NCBI GenBank assembly: GCA_036939755.1
Contig: JALLAZ010000360.1
Location: 1 to 33,778, forward strand
Direction: 5' to 3'
DNA: 33,778 bases
Origin: Stephanodiscus triporus
Lineage: Eukaryota > Bacillariophyta > Thalassiosirophyceae > Thalassiosirales > Thalassiosiraceae
This document shows positions 9,722 through 20,189 of this stretch, piece after piece. A program made the position numbers and the translations under genes. Below the pieces are notes generated by a model. It had not been told where the DNA came from. It ran no database searches and saw only the letters and a list, made by a program, of their open reading frames with translations. The first letter of the stretch is position 1, and every line of letters starts with the position of its first letter.

Positions 9722-10225
9722 TCAACCTGGGGGCCACTCCATCTGGCGCCCACCCAACACGTGTAAGTGGAGATGATACACGCTCTGAGCTCCATGTTCG
9801 CCGTCGTTGATTACAATACGAAATCCATTCGGACATTCCTTCTTCCCGACGCTTTGAGCTACAAACATCAAGTGCCCCAAGATGTCCTTCTGATCTTCGC
9901 GCGCATTACTCAACTTAGTAAGCCCGTCGCGATTCTTTGGAATGACAATGATGTGCACAGGAGACTGTGGGTTGATGTCACCTGAAGATAAAATGTGGGG
10001 GGGATAATAATGAAAATTATTCAATTTTTTCAAGAGAATAAATCGAAAATAATCATTTATGTACTCACGAAAGGCAAGCGAAAGATCATCTTCGTGGACT
10101 TTATCCGACGGCCACTTCCCACTCAAGATGTTGTCAAATACAGTTGCAGGACCGGCACCATCATTATCAGATGACGCCACCAAGCGAGCCGCGGCGGCTT
10201 TCGCTGCGGCGACCTCGTCTGACAT
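9722..10225 (-). CDS. HIT-family nucleotide phosphoramidase (HINT1-like)
   Basis: Two coding exons, 10225-10069 and 9981-9722, with an 87-nt GT-AG intron. The join gives LAFRDINPQSPVHIIVIPK, the exact HINT pattern; 138 residues, close to the 126 of animal HINT1. The catalytic histidine triad is intact in QSVYHLHLHVLGGRQM, followed by the family-typical end WPPG. HINT proteins hydrolyse AMP-lysine and related phosphoramidates and are mostly cytosolic or nuclear. The start at ATG 10225 (context AAAACCATG) lines up with HINT1 beginnings. The frame stays open up to 10462, but a good acceptor (TTTTTGAACAG, ending 10377) and donor (CGCAG/GTAATT, from 10472) suggest a 96-nt intron in the 5' leader. 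After its removal, 10225 is the first ATG of the mRNA. Confidence 0.92.
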   Translation of the reverse strand: MSDEVAAAKAAAARLVASSDNDGAGPATVFDNILSGKWPSDKVHEDDLSLAFREYINDYFRFILLKKLNNFHYYPPHILSSGDINPQSPVHIIVIPKNRDGLTKLSNAREDQKDILGHLMFVAQSVGKKECPNGFRIVINDGEHGAQSVYHLHLHVLGGRQMEWPPG

Positions 10226-10636
10226 GGTTTTGTCGTTGGAGCTGAATAGCTTGCTGTCGAGAACAAAATTTATCCGACGATATGAAATAGCCGTGATGGG
10301 TGTCAAGGCTGAAGTGTACCCCAGACCCAGAAGCCTCGATGCTGATGCTGAGAGCAACAGAGAGATGACTTTCTCACTGTTCAAAAATGGAGAAATTATT
10401 AGTGATGTATCGAGAAAAATCATAAACGAAGCAAACGGAGCACAATAACTGCCTTGCCTCATAAATAATTACCTGCGATCTTGTGGGAGAATGCGTGCTG
10501 TTGAGCTGGTGAAGAGAATGATGATGATGATGTTGTGTGAAGGAAGCGCAGAGAAGCTTCTCTCTCCCGCCAAAACCAGGTTTTACTGACTCTCTCCGTT
10601 GACACGTGGACCTCCTCTCTACTCGTCTGACTCCTT

Positions 10637-10658
10637 CACACACACACACACACACACA
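10637..10658 (+). repeat. (CA)11 microsatellite
   Basis: Eleven perfect CA units lie in the divergent promoter between the HINT gene and the STI1-like gene, 68 bases before the latter's start. Such repeats vary in length between strains and may influence either promoter. Confidence 0.9.
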
Positions 10659-10725
10659 AGGCGGCGACACAAAAAGCACTAAATTCTCAAAATTTCCCAG
10701 GTTGAAATAATTATCTCTCTACCAA

Positions 10726-12091
10726 ATGAAGCTCTCGATTGCACGCTCCACCATTTTGGCAGTCACCCTGCCGCTCTCCCGTGCCTTCCAAACTGCTCCC
10801 GGCGCTCTCGCACGCCGCGCTGCCGCTCATGTTACACCCCTCTCCTCCACCCCGTCCGCTGAGGACATGCGTCGAATCATGGAAGAAGAAGCAACAAACC
10901 CTGAGACATTGGCCGCCTCGGCAGCTGCGATGAAGAATATGACTCCCGACGATATGGCCAAGTTAATTTCGGAGATGGAAAAAATGCCTGATATCCAAAA
11001 GAAACAGTTGAAAGATATGGGTATGGATCCTGACACCATGCTTGTTAGTATGAAAATGATGAAAGATAATCCACAAATGATGGCAACAGCACAAAAGCTA
11101 ATGAGTAATATGACACCAGAGCAGATGCTTGAACAGAGCAAATTAGCACAGGAGAAAATGTCTCGGTAAGAAATTCTGCAAATTGAGCGTTTAGAATAGA
11201 TATCTGTATGCTAACAAAGATATCCCCGTTATTTTTGGAAGCATGTCCAAAGAAGAATTGGAGCAGGCAGCTGAGATGGCCAAGAAACAGATGGAAAATC
11301 TCTCCCCCGAATTAGTTGATGAAGCGATTCAGGCTATGAAAGATTCCTCAATAGATGGTGTGAAAAAATCTGCTCCAGTGGGAGTCATTGCAGGAAGCTC
11401 ATCTGATCCAAATGTTATTGATGTTTTGTACAAGGTTGGAGAGCTGATGTCCAAACCCGCTACGGGGGGAGTTACGTTTCAGGCATTTTCGACCTTGCCA
11501 CCAATCACTGTATTGTCCGGAGATCGAGAGCAGGACTTGTCTAAGCAAGAATTGGTTGATTGCTGGTCTGAGGGGTCGCTTGGTGTCACGCGAGTCGACC
11601 GGTCTGGTTTTGAAAGAGTTTGGAAAGAAGTTCAAGAGTATTTTGAGGACGACATAATGGAAGAGGCTCGGGCTACCTGCCATCCAAAGATCAAGAAATC
11701 AAGGACCTCAGCAGTAGAAGCTGATGCTGTAGGATTGGAATCGCCACGTATAGGTGGCAATTTATCAGAAGAACAAATGAAGGTTGTTTCCGAACAGGTT
11801 AAGACCATGACCGATGATGACATGCAACAGATGCTGGATGGCATGTCGAACATAGGACCTGAAGAAGAGGCAAGAATGCGAGCTATGGGTGCTGACCCTG
11901 CCATGATGAAGAAAGCCGCGGAGATGATGAAATCTAATCCAATGATGAGACAGGCAGCGCAGATGATGATGAAGAACATGTCACCTGATCAAATGCTCAA
12001 GGCAAGCCAGCAGGCACAATCACAAATGGCCAATATGAGTAAGGAAGATTTGGAAAAGGCGATGGAGCAAATGAACCAGGGTGGGAAATAA
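10726..12091 (+). CDS. plastid-targeted Met-rich STI1-repeat-like protein
   Basis: Two exons, 10726-11165 and 11242-12091, with a 76-nt GT-AG intron; the join restores KMSR-MSKEELEQA; 429 residues. Residues 1-20 form a signal peptide ending LPLSRA, and the next residue is Phe (FQTAPGALARR). This is the ASAFAP-type cleavage context of proteins imported into diatom-type plastids. The mature part has two blocks, one in each half, of helical Met/Asn/Pro-rich repeats (NPQMMATAQKLMSNMTPEQM, then NPMMRQAAQMMMKNMSPDQM). These resemble the STI1/DP domains of Hsp70-Hsp90 co-chaperones, Tic40 and OEP61. Between them lies a more ordered segment (GGVTFQAFSTLPPITVLSG) I cannot place. It is probably a plastid co-chaperone or assembly factor; exact function unknown. 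Confidence 0.8.
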
Positions 12092-12284
12092 ACGACCAAC
12101 CAAGAGAGATTTCTCATGGGTGGAAGAGTCCGTCGTTAGCTGATGTCTCGTATCATGACCACATGTGTAACTTGTTCACTCCTGTAGTTGACGACATAAA
12201 GGTAGAATGAACAATGCAGCATTATCATAAACGTGTTCTCAACCGCTTGTTTAACTGAGTTAATATATAAGACGAAAGTGCATT

Positions 12285-15200
12285 TTATTCGCCCAGACAC
12301 ATGACATAGACCCTACCCAGTCTTTCGAGGTTCTCCAACGCCGCGAGGCCTTCTGGGCCATTGCCCATTCCTTTTCCCATCCCAATCCCCCCAGGGCTCG
12401 CCGACGATAACATTCTCCTTGTATCTGAAGCCAAGGACAAGACTCCGTCACTCAGATATTTTTGTAGAGTGTTAATAAGAAATTGCAAATGGATCGAATA
12501 GACATCAGCGCGTGGACGAACTTTATTCATTTTGGATTTCAGGTCAACACATATGTTTTCAACGACTCCATCGGACACTGCTTGTAGGGTAAGGAATTGA
12601 TACGTAGAACCGTCAGAGCGACGAAGATCCCTAAGAGCACGTTCGACTTGAGCACGACAGCGAACGATTGTCAAGAAGGAGGCAGCAAGATACGGAGGAA
12701 AAGGACCGAATTCTTCTGATTTGTTTGTTTTGTGGACATTCTCTGCTGGATTGTCAATGAGTCCAAGTTTTGCGCAGGACGAAACAGCCTTCTTCACACT
12801 TTCCAAAAAAACATCAAACATGCCCCTCTCCAACGCTGATACAACAGACGCTAGAGTTGACTCAAGATTCTCAGATTGACCATTGGTAAGGTAGGACACC
12901 TCACGAGCAACATCGACGATCGTCGTGTTGAGCGCATCGGCGCATTCAGCCACTACACGAAGCCTTGCCGCGTCGCTTCTATCTTTGACATAGTTTTGTA
13001 GACCTTCACAGCACTTCTGCGAAACCAATAAGCAACCTCTTTCAATCTCTTTAGAGCATTCATCAGCACGTGTGAGATCATCTGAAAGCTTTTGAACACA
13101 TTGTAGAAGAGCATCGCCATCAAAGACTCCACTCCCAGACGCACTTATTGAACACTTTCGAGCGCATGTATCAAAGGAATAGATACATACACGCTGCTCA
13201 ATCATAATCAAAGCCTCATTTGTTATTTGGTAGCATCTTTCCAAAGGAGAGTGATGAGTTACTTTGTTTCCCTCACCATCATCCCCAGTAAAGACGGCCT
13301 CGTTAGATTCGTGTATCACTTCAGCTAGCTCAGCAAGGTCCAGTGCGCACTTCGCAGTCTGCGTTGGAGGAAGAGGAGACTTTAAGATTGTACGGAGACG
13401 CTCTGCTGATCCCTTTCCATATGTAGCTGCTATCTTGTACCCGGACGCTTGATTGGCACACCCCAAGGAACAAAATGCTACGTGCTCTACTAGAAGTGTT
13501 AAGGCTGGGTTCACAATTGATTCAAACACATTATGAGCGCTCATCATTTTGGTACCTTTGCCCCCCACGTCACTGTCCCTTCCACCTGACGACTTGATTG
13601 AGCTGGCTGCTGTTAGCGAAGTTATCTTACTTCGACGGTGTCGAGCCGTCTCTCTCTTCTCCGCCTCTTGAGTGGCAAAGCCAATCTGAAGTAGTCGCGG
13701 CAACCAGTTCTTGGCAAGGGCAACTGAACGAAGGGTTGCATCGACTCGGGCCTCGAGGACATCAAATTTCCATCTTTTGTTGTCGCGACTTCGTTGCGAA
13801 GATGAGTTTTCTTCAACTGCGCCAGATTGGTTTGAGCCATGATCCGATCCTTCTTCCTGTAAGCATCGTTCAGCAGTGGCTTCAGTACTCATTATGGTCT
13901 TGTCTACTAGTGATCGAAAGTGGGTCGTTTGGAGAAGAAGGCAAGCAAGAGCTGGGGGATAATCACGGATGCAAATAACATGTCTATCAATCGAGAAGGA
14001 GCCAGCCTTCATTGTGCTGCTAGTCTTTTCGGTTGATTGACGAGCGGTGCCATCCTTGTTGACAGAACTCTCGCCTTTGCTATCTTCTTCTTCCTCTAGC
14101 AACTCCAGCAACTCTCCCAGATCCCTAATTGCATCCAGAAGACTATTTGCAGATGATGTTTCATCAGCAAGTATCGATTCCAAATCTTGCCTTGCATCTT
14201 GTGCTGCCTCACCAGCCTTCACACGTACGTACCGAAGCAAATCCACGTCACTGTGATCTTTATCAATTACTAATACTTTTCGGTAGGCCTTGACCATCGA
14301 CGAAAAATTTGCATTCTCAATGTGCTGCCGCATCAAGCTGGGAACCTGTAAAAGCGGTGCGACTCTCTGAAGCACCGCGAGGGCAGATTGAACCTTTCTA
14401 ACTTCATTGGTGTTGTCTAGCAGCGGCTTAAAACTCTTCCGAGCCTGCTCAGAGCACGATTGGGCTATATTATCCAAGGTTCCAAATTGATTTTGTAATT
14501 GTCTTCTGCTATTCCCAGAGCCTCCTTGATCTGCAAAGATATCTATGCCTTCCGAACATTTGATGAAAAGATCAAAGTTGTCCCTCACGAAGTTTTGTAA
14601 CCTTTCGATCTGGTTGTCTGTTCTACGACTCAATCGCGGTATACTGTCCTGTAGTTCTTGATAAGTCGAGTGTCGATGGGCAAGTGTTAAGAAGAGAATT
14701 GGGTCGAAATCTGGAGACGCCAAGAGGATGGATGGAAAACTCTCTCCTTTCGACTCAGACCCATCGTTTCCTCTAGCATCGGACCTCTTTTTCGCATCTA
14801 TGATCGCAAGAAGTGCCTGCCTCTGCGCCTCCAGCCAATTGATTTTTTCCACACCAGATTGGGCTGCCAAGGATGCCTCCAATTCGATCTCTGCTTCAAT
14901 TTCTCGCAATGTCTGTTGAATCAAAATTTCCCGATTGTTGTTAAGTTCTTGTAAGTCGAAGTTGTCCGTGCTGTGAATGCCGAGGGGATCACGTCCAAGG
15001 AGTCGTCTCTTTTCTTCTTCTGCCTTCTGGCGCTCGGCCATAGCCTTTCCTCTCTGCGTATTTATAGATCGGTTGCGTGCAAAAATTATAAAGCAAAAGA
15101 GACCAGTAAGATGAGAGTAGATGTCTTCGATCGCAAAAAACGTAGGCTTTCGACACATAAAAAGTTCCCAGAGAACTTATTGAACAAAAATACCGACCTC

Positions 15201-16268
15201 TTCCTCCAAGAAAATTGCACCAGCTGCTCGTTCTTTCTCCGATGCCATTTGAGTTTCGGACCACCTCGTGGGTTTATCATTTTTGTGAGCACCGGGCATA
15301 TCTCCCCCAAGGTTGCCTCCAGATGCTTTTGCAGTTTTCGATTGAGAAGGCGTTCTGCCCTTATCAGGAGAGGATTTCTTGCCAAAAACTTCCAAGAAAT
15401 CTTCGTCTTCGTCTTCGCCGTCACCATCGTCATCATCATCATCGCTACCAAATGGATTGCGATCCCTCCCAGCCCCCCCCTTCGCCGCGGCTTCAGCAGA
15501 CGATGACGCCTTGGCTGCTGCTCCTCCTCCACCTCCCCCCCCGCCACCGGAAGCGGCGGCGATATTCTCCTTGATGGCCCTCCTGACGTCCGGACTGGCG
15601 TTTTCCCCCAGCCACGCCTCGAACTCGGCCTGACTCCGTGCCTCAGGCAAGAAGTCCTGCACTTTCAGGGGCTTGGGAGTCTCGTAATCGGTGTCAGTAT
15701 GACGGGCGAGGATCAGGGCCAGTAGGTGACAAGCGTCGTCCTTCGACCCCCCGCGCGACGACGCGACGAAGCTTACGTCGCCGTCCGACCCCCTGCCGAC
15801 GTGTATGTCAAGGCGAAGCGTGCGAAGCTGCGGCACGTTCAGCGCGCACAGCGCCGACGCGAAGCCGTTGAGCTCCCCGGAGAGCATGTCGACGCTCGCG
15901 CTCTTGCCGCCAGTCGACGCGTCCCTCCCGAAGTCGAGACAAAGGTATCGAAGCAGCGATATCGTCGGCCGGGCGCTGCGCTTCAACGAATCCTTGTGAT
16001 CGGTGCTGGGGCATCCCGCGGCGCGCAATAGGCCCACGAGGTTCATCTTCTCGAGTTCCTCGTCCTCCATTGCCGTGGGACTCTCGCTCCCGAGGAGGAG
16101 GAGGGGGTAGTCGTCGTCGTAGAATTCGGGGGGAGGCTTGGCGGTGACGTAGTTGCGGAACTTGTTGAGGCGACGAAGCCGATCCTTGTGCTTGATCGAA
16201 GACTTCGTCGGGTCAAGATTCCTGAGGAGGACCTTGATCTCGATGGAGGAGCGTTCTGCGTCGGCCAT
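12285..16268 (-). CDS. SEC5: exocyst complex component SEC5 (EXOC2) with long N-terminal extension
   Basis: Two exons, 16268-15198 and 15053-12285, with a 144-nt GT-AG intron (phase 0, giving FLEEE-RGKAMAERQ); 1279 residues. SEC5 is a rod-like subunit of the octameric exocyst that tethers secretory vesicles to the plasma membrane. Evidence is the DPLGIHSTDN motif, then FDPILFLTLAHRHSTYQEL, and the coiled start LSRRTDNQIERLQNFVRDNF with DLFIKCSEGID, all typical of SEC5. The long helical remainder is consistent. The first 250 residues of exon 1 form an ordered domain I do not recognise, followed by Gly/Ala repeats and an acidic tract before the SEC5 core. No TIG/IPT domain is visible. An in-frame ATG at 16400, eight bases from the retrotransposon insertion duplication, would add 44 residues; 16268 is preferred. 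The 5' side carries a 13-C run at 16343-16355. Confidence 0.85.
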
Positions 16269-16407
16269 GTTGCCTTTCCTGGTCGGTAGTTTTTGGTTTT
16301 GTTTGTGAGTGCGGGGTGGAAATTTCGGGGGCGTGGCGGGCGCCCCCCCCCCCCCGTCGCTCTTTTCTTGACTCACTCTCACATCATTCATGCTCGTCAT
16401 AAAGAGT

Positions 16408-16415
16408 TACGATAC
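16408..16415. repeat. target-site duplication (3' copy relative to element)
   Basis: TACGATAC next to the TA-rich tail of the retrotransposon. The same eight bases recur at 24830-24837, just outside the other end, as expected for target-primed reverse transcription. Confidence 0.8.
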
Positions 16416-16445
16416 AATATATATATATTTAGGTTTAGGTCCTAG

Positions 16446-19400
16446 CTACTGACCGACATAGGTAGGATTGGGTACGGTGATTGTGGGAGTATGGACAGGG
16501 CGGTCAATGAATTTTCGTGAAGCATACTGAATGTGAAGAGCAAAAGCTTTGGTGATGGATAAACCCAACTTCTGGATAGTCGTGATAGAAGGCGTGGGAG
16601 CAAGATATGAATTATCATAGAACCGGCGTGTAGGTGAGTTACGCCAGTTGTGTTCGGCAAGTAGAAGGATGCCTTTCGGGCTAGGGTATTGGAGCAACCG
16701 TGAGTACATTTTCGTGGCATTCGGTTTGGATGCAGGAAAAGATATAGCCGGTGAGTTGTGGGATCCAAAGAGGAAGTGTTCAAGAAGCGGGCCAAAGCGG
16801 CCGAAAGGGTCAATTGCGAAGGGGAGGAGGAGCATTTCGCGGGTTAAAAGGTCTCCAAGGAGATCGTCGCCGGTGGTGACCACGTTGGTGGAAGGATTAC
16901 GTTTGTTGACACGACCAAGTTTCCTTTTTTCGTACGTCTGAAGATGTGAGGCGGCATTGGCCGTAACGGTGTGAATAACATCTGGAGAAGCGGGATCGAA
17001 GGAGGGGACCGGGGGAGGGCAACTAATTGTAATGTCTGCGCCGACAGTGGAGTAAGAGCATCCATGATGGACATGCGGCGGGACAGCCGGGTGGGGGTCA
17101 AATGAGAGGTCAAACGGGCGAGCGTGTGGGTCGGATGGGAGGCAGAGTTGGGGTTCAATATCGATGGATGAGCCGGGGGGAAGGAAACCTGCGGTGAAGA
17201 GGGCGGGGGTAAGAGCGCGAGCAAAGCCATCACGGATGAAGTTGTGGGCGCCGATTTTGCATATGCGTTTGCACTGGAAGAGATGATCACCGAAGGGGTC
17301 AAGGTGAGTATTTCGTCGTATAGCATGGGAAAATTCCCAGTTGGCAATCCTATTGGACGGCAGGCTGCGGCACATTCCAATGATAGGGTAGGAAGTTTGA
17401 GGAGAAAGCAGACTGGGAAGGAGGTGGAAGTGCTCGGGGGAGTCGGCGTGGACATCTTGGTAGAGGGAGTTTGTGAGGTAGACACTGCAATGGTTCTTGA
17501 ACCTGGCCCGCGCACTATGGGGGGAGACGGATTGTAGGAAGTATTCGACGCGATCGGAGGACGGAATGGAGGGAGGGCATGCAATGGTTGCAAGGCGGGG
17601 GAGGAGGATGTGGAATCGACGGAGGATCAAAGAATCAGGGTTGGAGGTAAGATCAAAGAGGTCACCGAGGGATGAGTGAAGCTGGAAGGATGGGAGATGT
17701 TTATGTATCCGGAAACCATGGGAAGCATTGCGGAGGGCCGATTTCATGGTGATTACGAAGTCGGGAGCGGCGCGAGTGCGAGGGCAGAGTATGCCTAAAC
17801 CGCCGTGTCGAAGACTGATTTGGCTGATGAGGATAGAGCGTTCAGGGGTAGATGGGAGGCTGAGGAGGGAGGTGAAAAAATCATTAATGAGACGGTCGGT
17901 CGCAGCCGTGAGTGGGCCAGCCCATTCCTCCCAAGGGGGGTCATCGTCATCAAGCGGGAGGTGGTAAAGAACGTCCGTGGAGAGTAGATGCGGAATTTTT
18001 TGAAGCGTGCATTGGGAGAAGAGGCGGAGGCGAGTTTGGAGGTCGCAAATGTTGGTGTGGAGGGAATCAATATCGCGTTGGATGGCCGTGATACGCGAAG
18101 CAAAGAAATCCGTGGCAAAAGCAGCGGAGCCAACAGGGTGGCCCAGAAGACGGCAGCCGGAGGTTAGTTCGACGGGGACAGGGGGGGCGGCGGTGTCGGT
18201 AGGGTGGGAAGTGATGGAGAATCGAGCAATAGTGTTGGAGAGGGATGTGGCAAGTGTTGGGTTGTGGGTGGAAAGGCGGGGAAGGATGGAGGAGCCGTCG
18301 CAGGAGGTGAGGATGCGGGTCTTGGAGGGGTTCACAAAACAGCCAATCTTGGCTCCACGGGAGTTAAGTTCTTGGCAGAGAAATTCGAGGTCTGGGAGAA
18401 AGACGCATGACGAAATATCGTCAACAAAACTGAGGAGATGCGATATGCCACCGTAACCATCGTCACCAACATCTCCTGAGGCTAGGCGAGCAGCGGCACG
18501 TGCGCGGAGGAGGGAGTCGATTGGGGCGAGGAGGCGGGCAACGACGAAGGAGGCGAAGAGTGGGGAGAGGGGGCAACCCTGGCTGGCGCCTTCTTCCATA
18601 AATAAACGGCGCCAGGAGCCATCGTTCCATTTGAAGTGGACAGTATTTGGTTTGCTGTAAAAAAGTGTGACGAGGGGTAGGAGTTCGGGGAAGGAGGTGG
18701 CGATGACATTTGTGAATTCTTCTCTGGACACGCTGTTGAATTGATTTGTAAGGTCAAAAAAGACAGCGGCTCGTGTTGGCAGGGCCTGTTGTTGTTGTGG
18801 GCGGTCGATAAATTTTTCAATGGCAAGTTGCATAGCCTTGACAACGAAGTCGGAACCATCTGGAACTCCGACTGCGAAGTTGAATGGGAGGAGATGAGTA
18901 GCAAATTTGTCGCGGAGCGTGCGGGCGACGTGAGTACAGATGAGGCGACGTATTGCGGTGGGAATGCCAAGGGGGCGGAGTTTTGTGTGGTCTTTGGGGT
19001 CCTTGTGGAGACAGAAGAGATATACGTCGGTGAAATAACATTTGACGGATTCGGGGAGGGAGTTCTGATAGATTAAATTAAAGAGAAAACGAACATCGTC
19101 CTCTGTAGAAGGGGTGGGATGTTTGAGGAGGGAGGTGAATACGTCGATGGAATCGGCATTGAGGCCTGTGCCCTTGTCTTTGGCAGCATGGCGAATGGTG
19201 TCACAGATGTCACCGGGGAGGCTGTAGGGTTGGTGTGGAGGGAGATAGGCAGGAGGCGGGTGGCCTAGTGGGGGAACCGGCTGGGTGTAAAGTTTGTTGA
19301 CATGGACGATGTTGTGTGGGCCTATCGAAGCCACTGATTGGGAAGCACAGGCACGTGACACTGCAGTGCGGAAGTCATCGTTGTCGGCAGCGAGTTGGGC

Positions 19401-20189
19401 ATGGTTGCGAGGGTTAGCATAGGTTGAAGAAGAGTTTTGAGTTAACCGTCGTACTTGCATCGCCGAAGAAAAGAGGAAAGCAATGTCACCGCAGAATGCC
19501 GCATCAATGCGGTCACGGATGGTGGCGTGGATGGAGAGGCCATTGCGTTGTTTTTTGGATGCTGGAGCAAAGATGAGCATATCCAGATGGAAGAGGAGCC
19601 ACCAAAAGGGGGCGGAGTCGTCAAGCGAGGGGCAAGAAGTGTTGGCCACGACGATGGCTCGTATTATGGCTCTTTGGAGGTTCAAAAAGGCAGAGAGGTT
19701 CCGGGACCGGGTGAGGCGTCGCCAAGTTGTGCGGAAGTCAGGTGGTTCATGAAGGTAAGTGGTACGGATGAAGGCGAGACCGTGTTCCCAGTGATTTTGA
19801 GTATGGGAGGATGAGTGGGAGTGAAGGAGGGTGGTGCAGATGGAGAAGGGGGAGCATGGAGTGAGTGTGGGAGCAGTGGATTGGGGGGTGGTGGTGGGAG
19901 TGGGTGTGCTAGTTGGGGGGGCGGGGGGGGGATGAAAGGTGGCATTGTGTTCGACGAGTGCTCGAAGGGAGGGGAAGAAGGCTTTTGGACAAGAGGAGCA
20001 TGAGGAGGAACAACAGCAGAAGATGTCAGCAGCAGCGCAGTCGCTGTGATTGACGAGGTGGTGAGTAGAGGCGTGGGAGGTTGAGTTGAGGTGTCGGAGA
20101 AGGACGGTCTTGCAAGTGAAAGGGGGGGCGGTGCCGGAGGAGGATTGGGGACATCCGCGTATGGGACAGTATAGGCGAAGTGGGTTCAT
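16446..20189 (-). CDS. retrotransposon ORF2: zinc fingers, reverse transcriptase, restriction-like endonuclease
   Basis: 1247 residues. N-terminal zinc-binding pairs: C8/C13 with H33/H39, and a clear C2H2 finger C64/C67/H81/H86, as in R2-type elements where such fingers bind target DNA. The reverse transcriptase has KLRPLGIPTAIRRLI (finger region), motif A VFFDLTNQFNSVSREEF with catalytic D479, motif B EGASQGCPLSPLF, motif C FVDD at 588-591 and GCFVNPSKTRIL after it. The C-terminal part has GDHLFQCKR..H (about 965-985, a Cys/His motif), then RPFDLSFDP, GADITIS with D1052 and YEKRK at 1086-1090. Together these match the PD-(D/E)XK layout of restriction-like endonucleases. All core residues are present. 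The ORF starts on the ATG that overlaps the ORF1 stop (ATGA). The stop is only 30 bases from the element end. Confidence 0.9.
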   Translation of the reverse strand: MNPLRLYCPIRGCPQSSSGTAPPFTCKTVLLRHLNSTSHASTHHLVNHSDCAAADIFCCCSSSCSSCPKAFFPSLRALVEHNATFHPPPAPPTSTPTPTTTPQSTAPTLTPCSPFSICTTLLHSHSSSHTQNHWEHGLAFIRTTYLHEPPDFRTTWRRLTRSRNLSAFLNLQRAIIRAIVVANTSCPSLDDSAPFWWLLFHLDMLIFAPASKKQRNGLSIHATIRDRIDAAFCGDIAFLFSSAMQVRRLTQNSSSTYANPRNHAQLAADNDDFRTAVSRACASQSVASIGPHNIVHVNKLYTQPVPPLGHPPPAYLPPHQPYSLPGDICDTIRHAAKDKGTGLNADSIDVFTSLLKHPTPSTEDDVRFLFNLIYQNSLPESVKCYFTDVYLFCLHKDPKDHTKLRPLGIPTAIRRLICTHVARTLRDKFATHLLPFNFAVGVPDGSDFVVKAMQLAIEKFIDRPQQQQALPTRAAVFFDLTNQFNSVSREEFTNVIATSFPELLPLVTLFYSKPNTVHFKWNDGSWRRLFMEEGASQGCPLSPLFASFVVARLLAPIDSLLRARAAARLASGDVGDDGYGGISHLLSFVDDISSCVFLPDLEFLCQELNSRGAKIGCFVNPSKTRILTSCDGSSILPRLSTHNPTLATSLSNTIARFSITSHPTDTAAPPVPVELTSGCRLLGHPVGSAAFATDFFASRITAIQRDIDSLHTNICDLQTRLRLFSQCTLQKIPHLLSTDVLYHLPLDDDDPPWEEWAGPLTAATDRLINDFFTSLLSLPSTPERSILISQISLRHGGLGILCPRTRAAPDFVITMKSALRNASHGFRIHKHLPSFQLHSSLGDLFDLTSNPDSLILRRFHILLPRLATIACPPSIPSSDRVEYFLQSVSPHSARARFKNHCSVYLTNSLYQDVHADSPEHFHLLPSLLSPQTSYPIIGMCRSLPSNRIANWEFSHAIRRNTHLDPFGDHLFQCKRICKIGAHNFIRDGFARALTPALFTAGFLPPGSSIDIEPQLCLPSDPHARPFDLSFDPHPAVPPHVHHGCSYSTVGADITISCPPPVPSFDPASPDVIHTVTANAASHLQTYEKRKLGRVNKRNPSTNVVTTGDDLLGDLLTREMLLLPFAIDPFGRFGPLLEHFLFGSHNSPAISFPASKPNATKMYSRLLQYPSPKGILLLAEHNWRNSPTRRFYDNSYLAPTPSITTIQKLGLSITKAFALHIQYASRKFIDRPVHTPTITVPNPTYVGQ
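20186..20189 (-). promoter_or_regulatory. AUGA stop-start overlap coupling ORF1 and ORF2
   Basis: On the minus strand the ORF2 ATG (20189-20187) overlaps the ORF1 TGA (20188-20186). This arrangement is used for termination-reinitiation in some two-ORF LINEs and viruses, and would give a low, fixed ratio of ORF2 to ORF1 protein from one mRNA. Confidence 0.75.

Noticed and set aside
16343..16355. C-runs at several places (16343-16355, 28982-28992, 32975-32985, 33060-33068) as possible shared elements
   Set aside because: Simple homopolymer runs with little common flank apart from GTCGCT in two of them. Not enough to call an element.
16844..17593. 249-codon frame overlapping the endonuclease part of ORF2
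   Set aside because: Out-of-frame shadow. The ORF2 frame in the same stretch carries the conserved GDH..C and GADITIS motifs.
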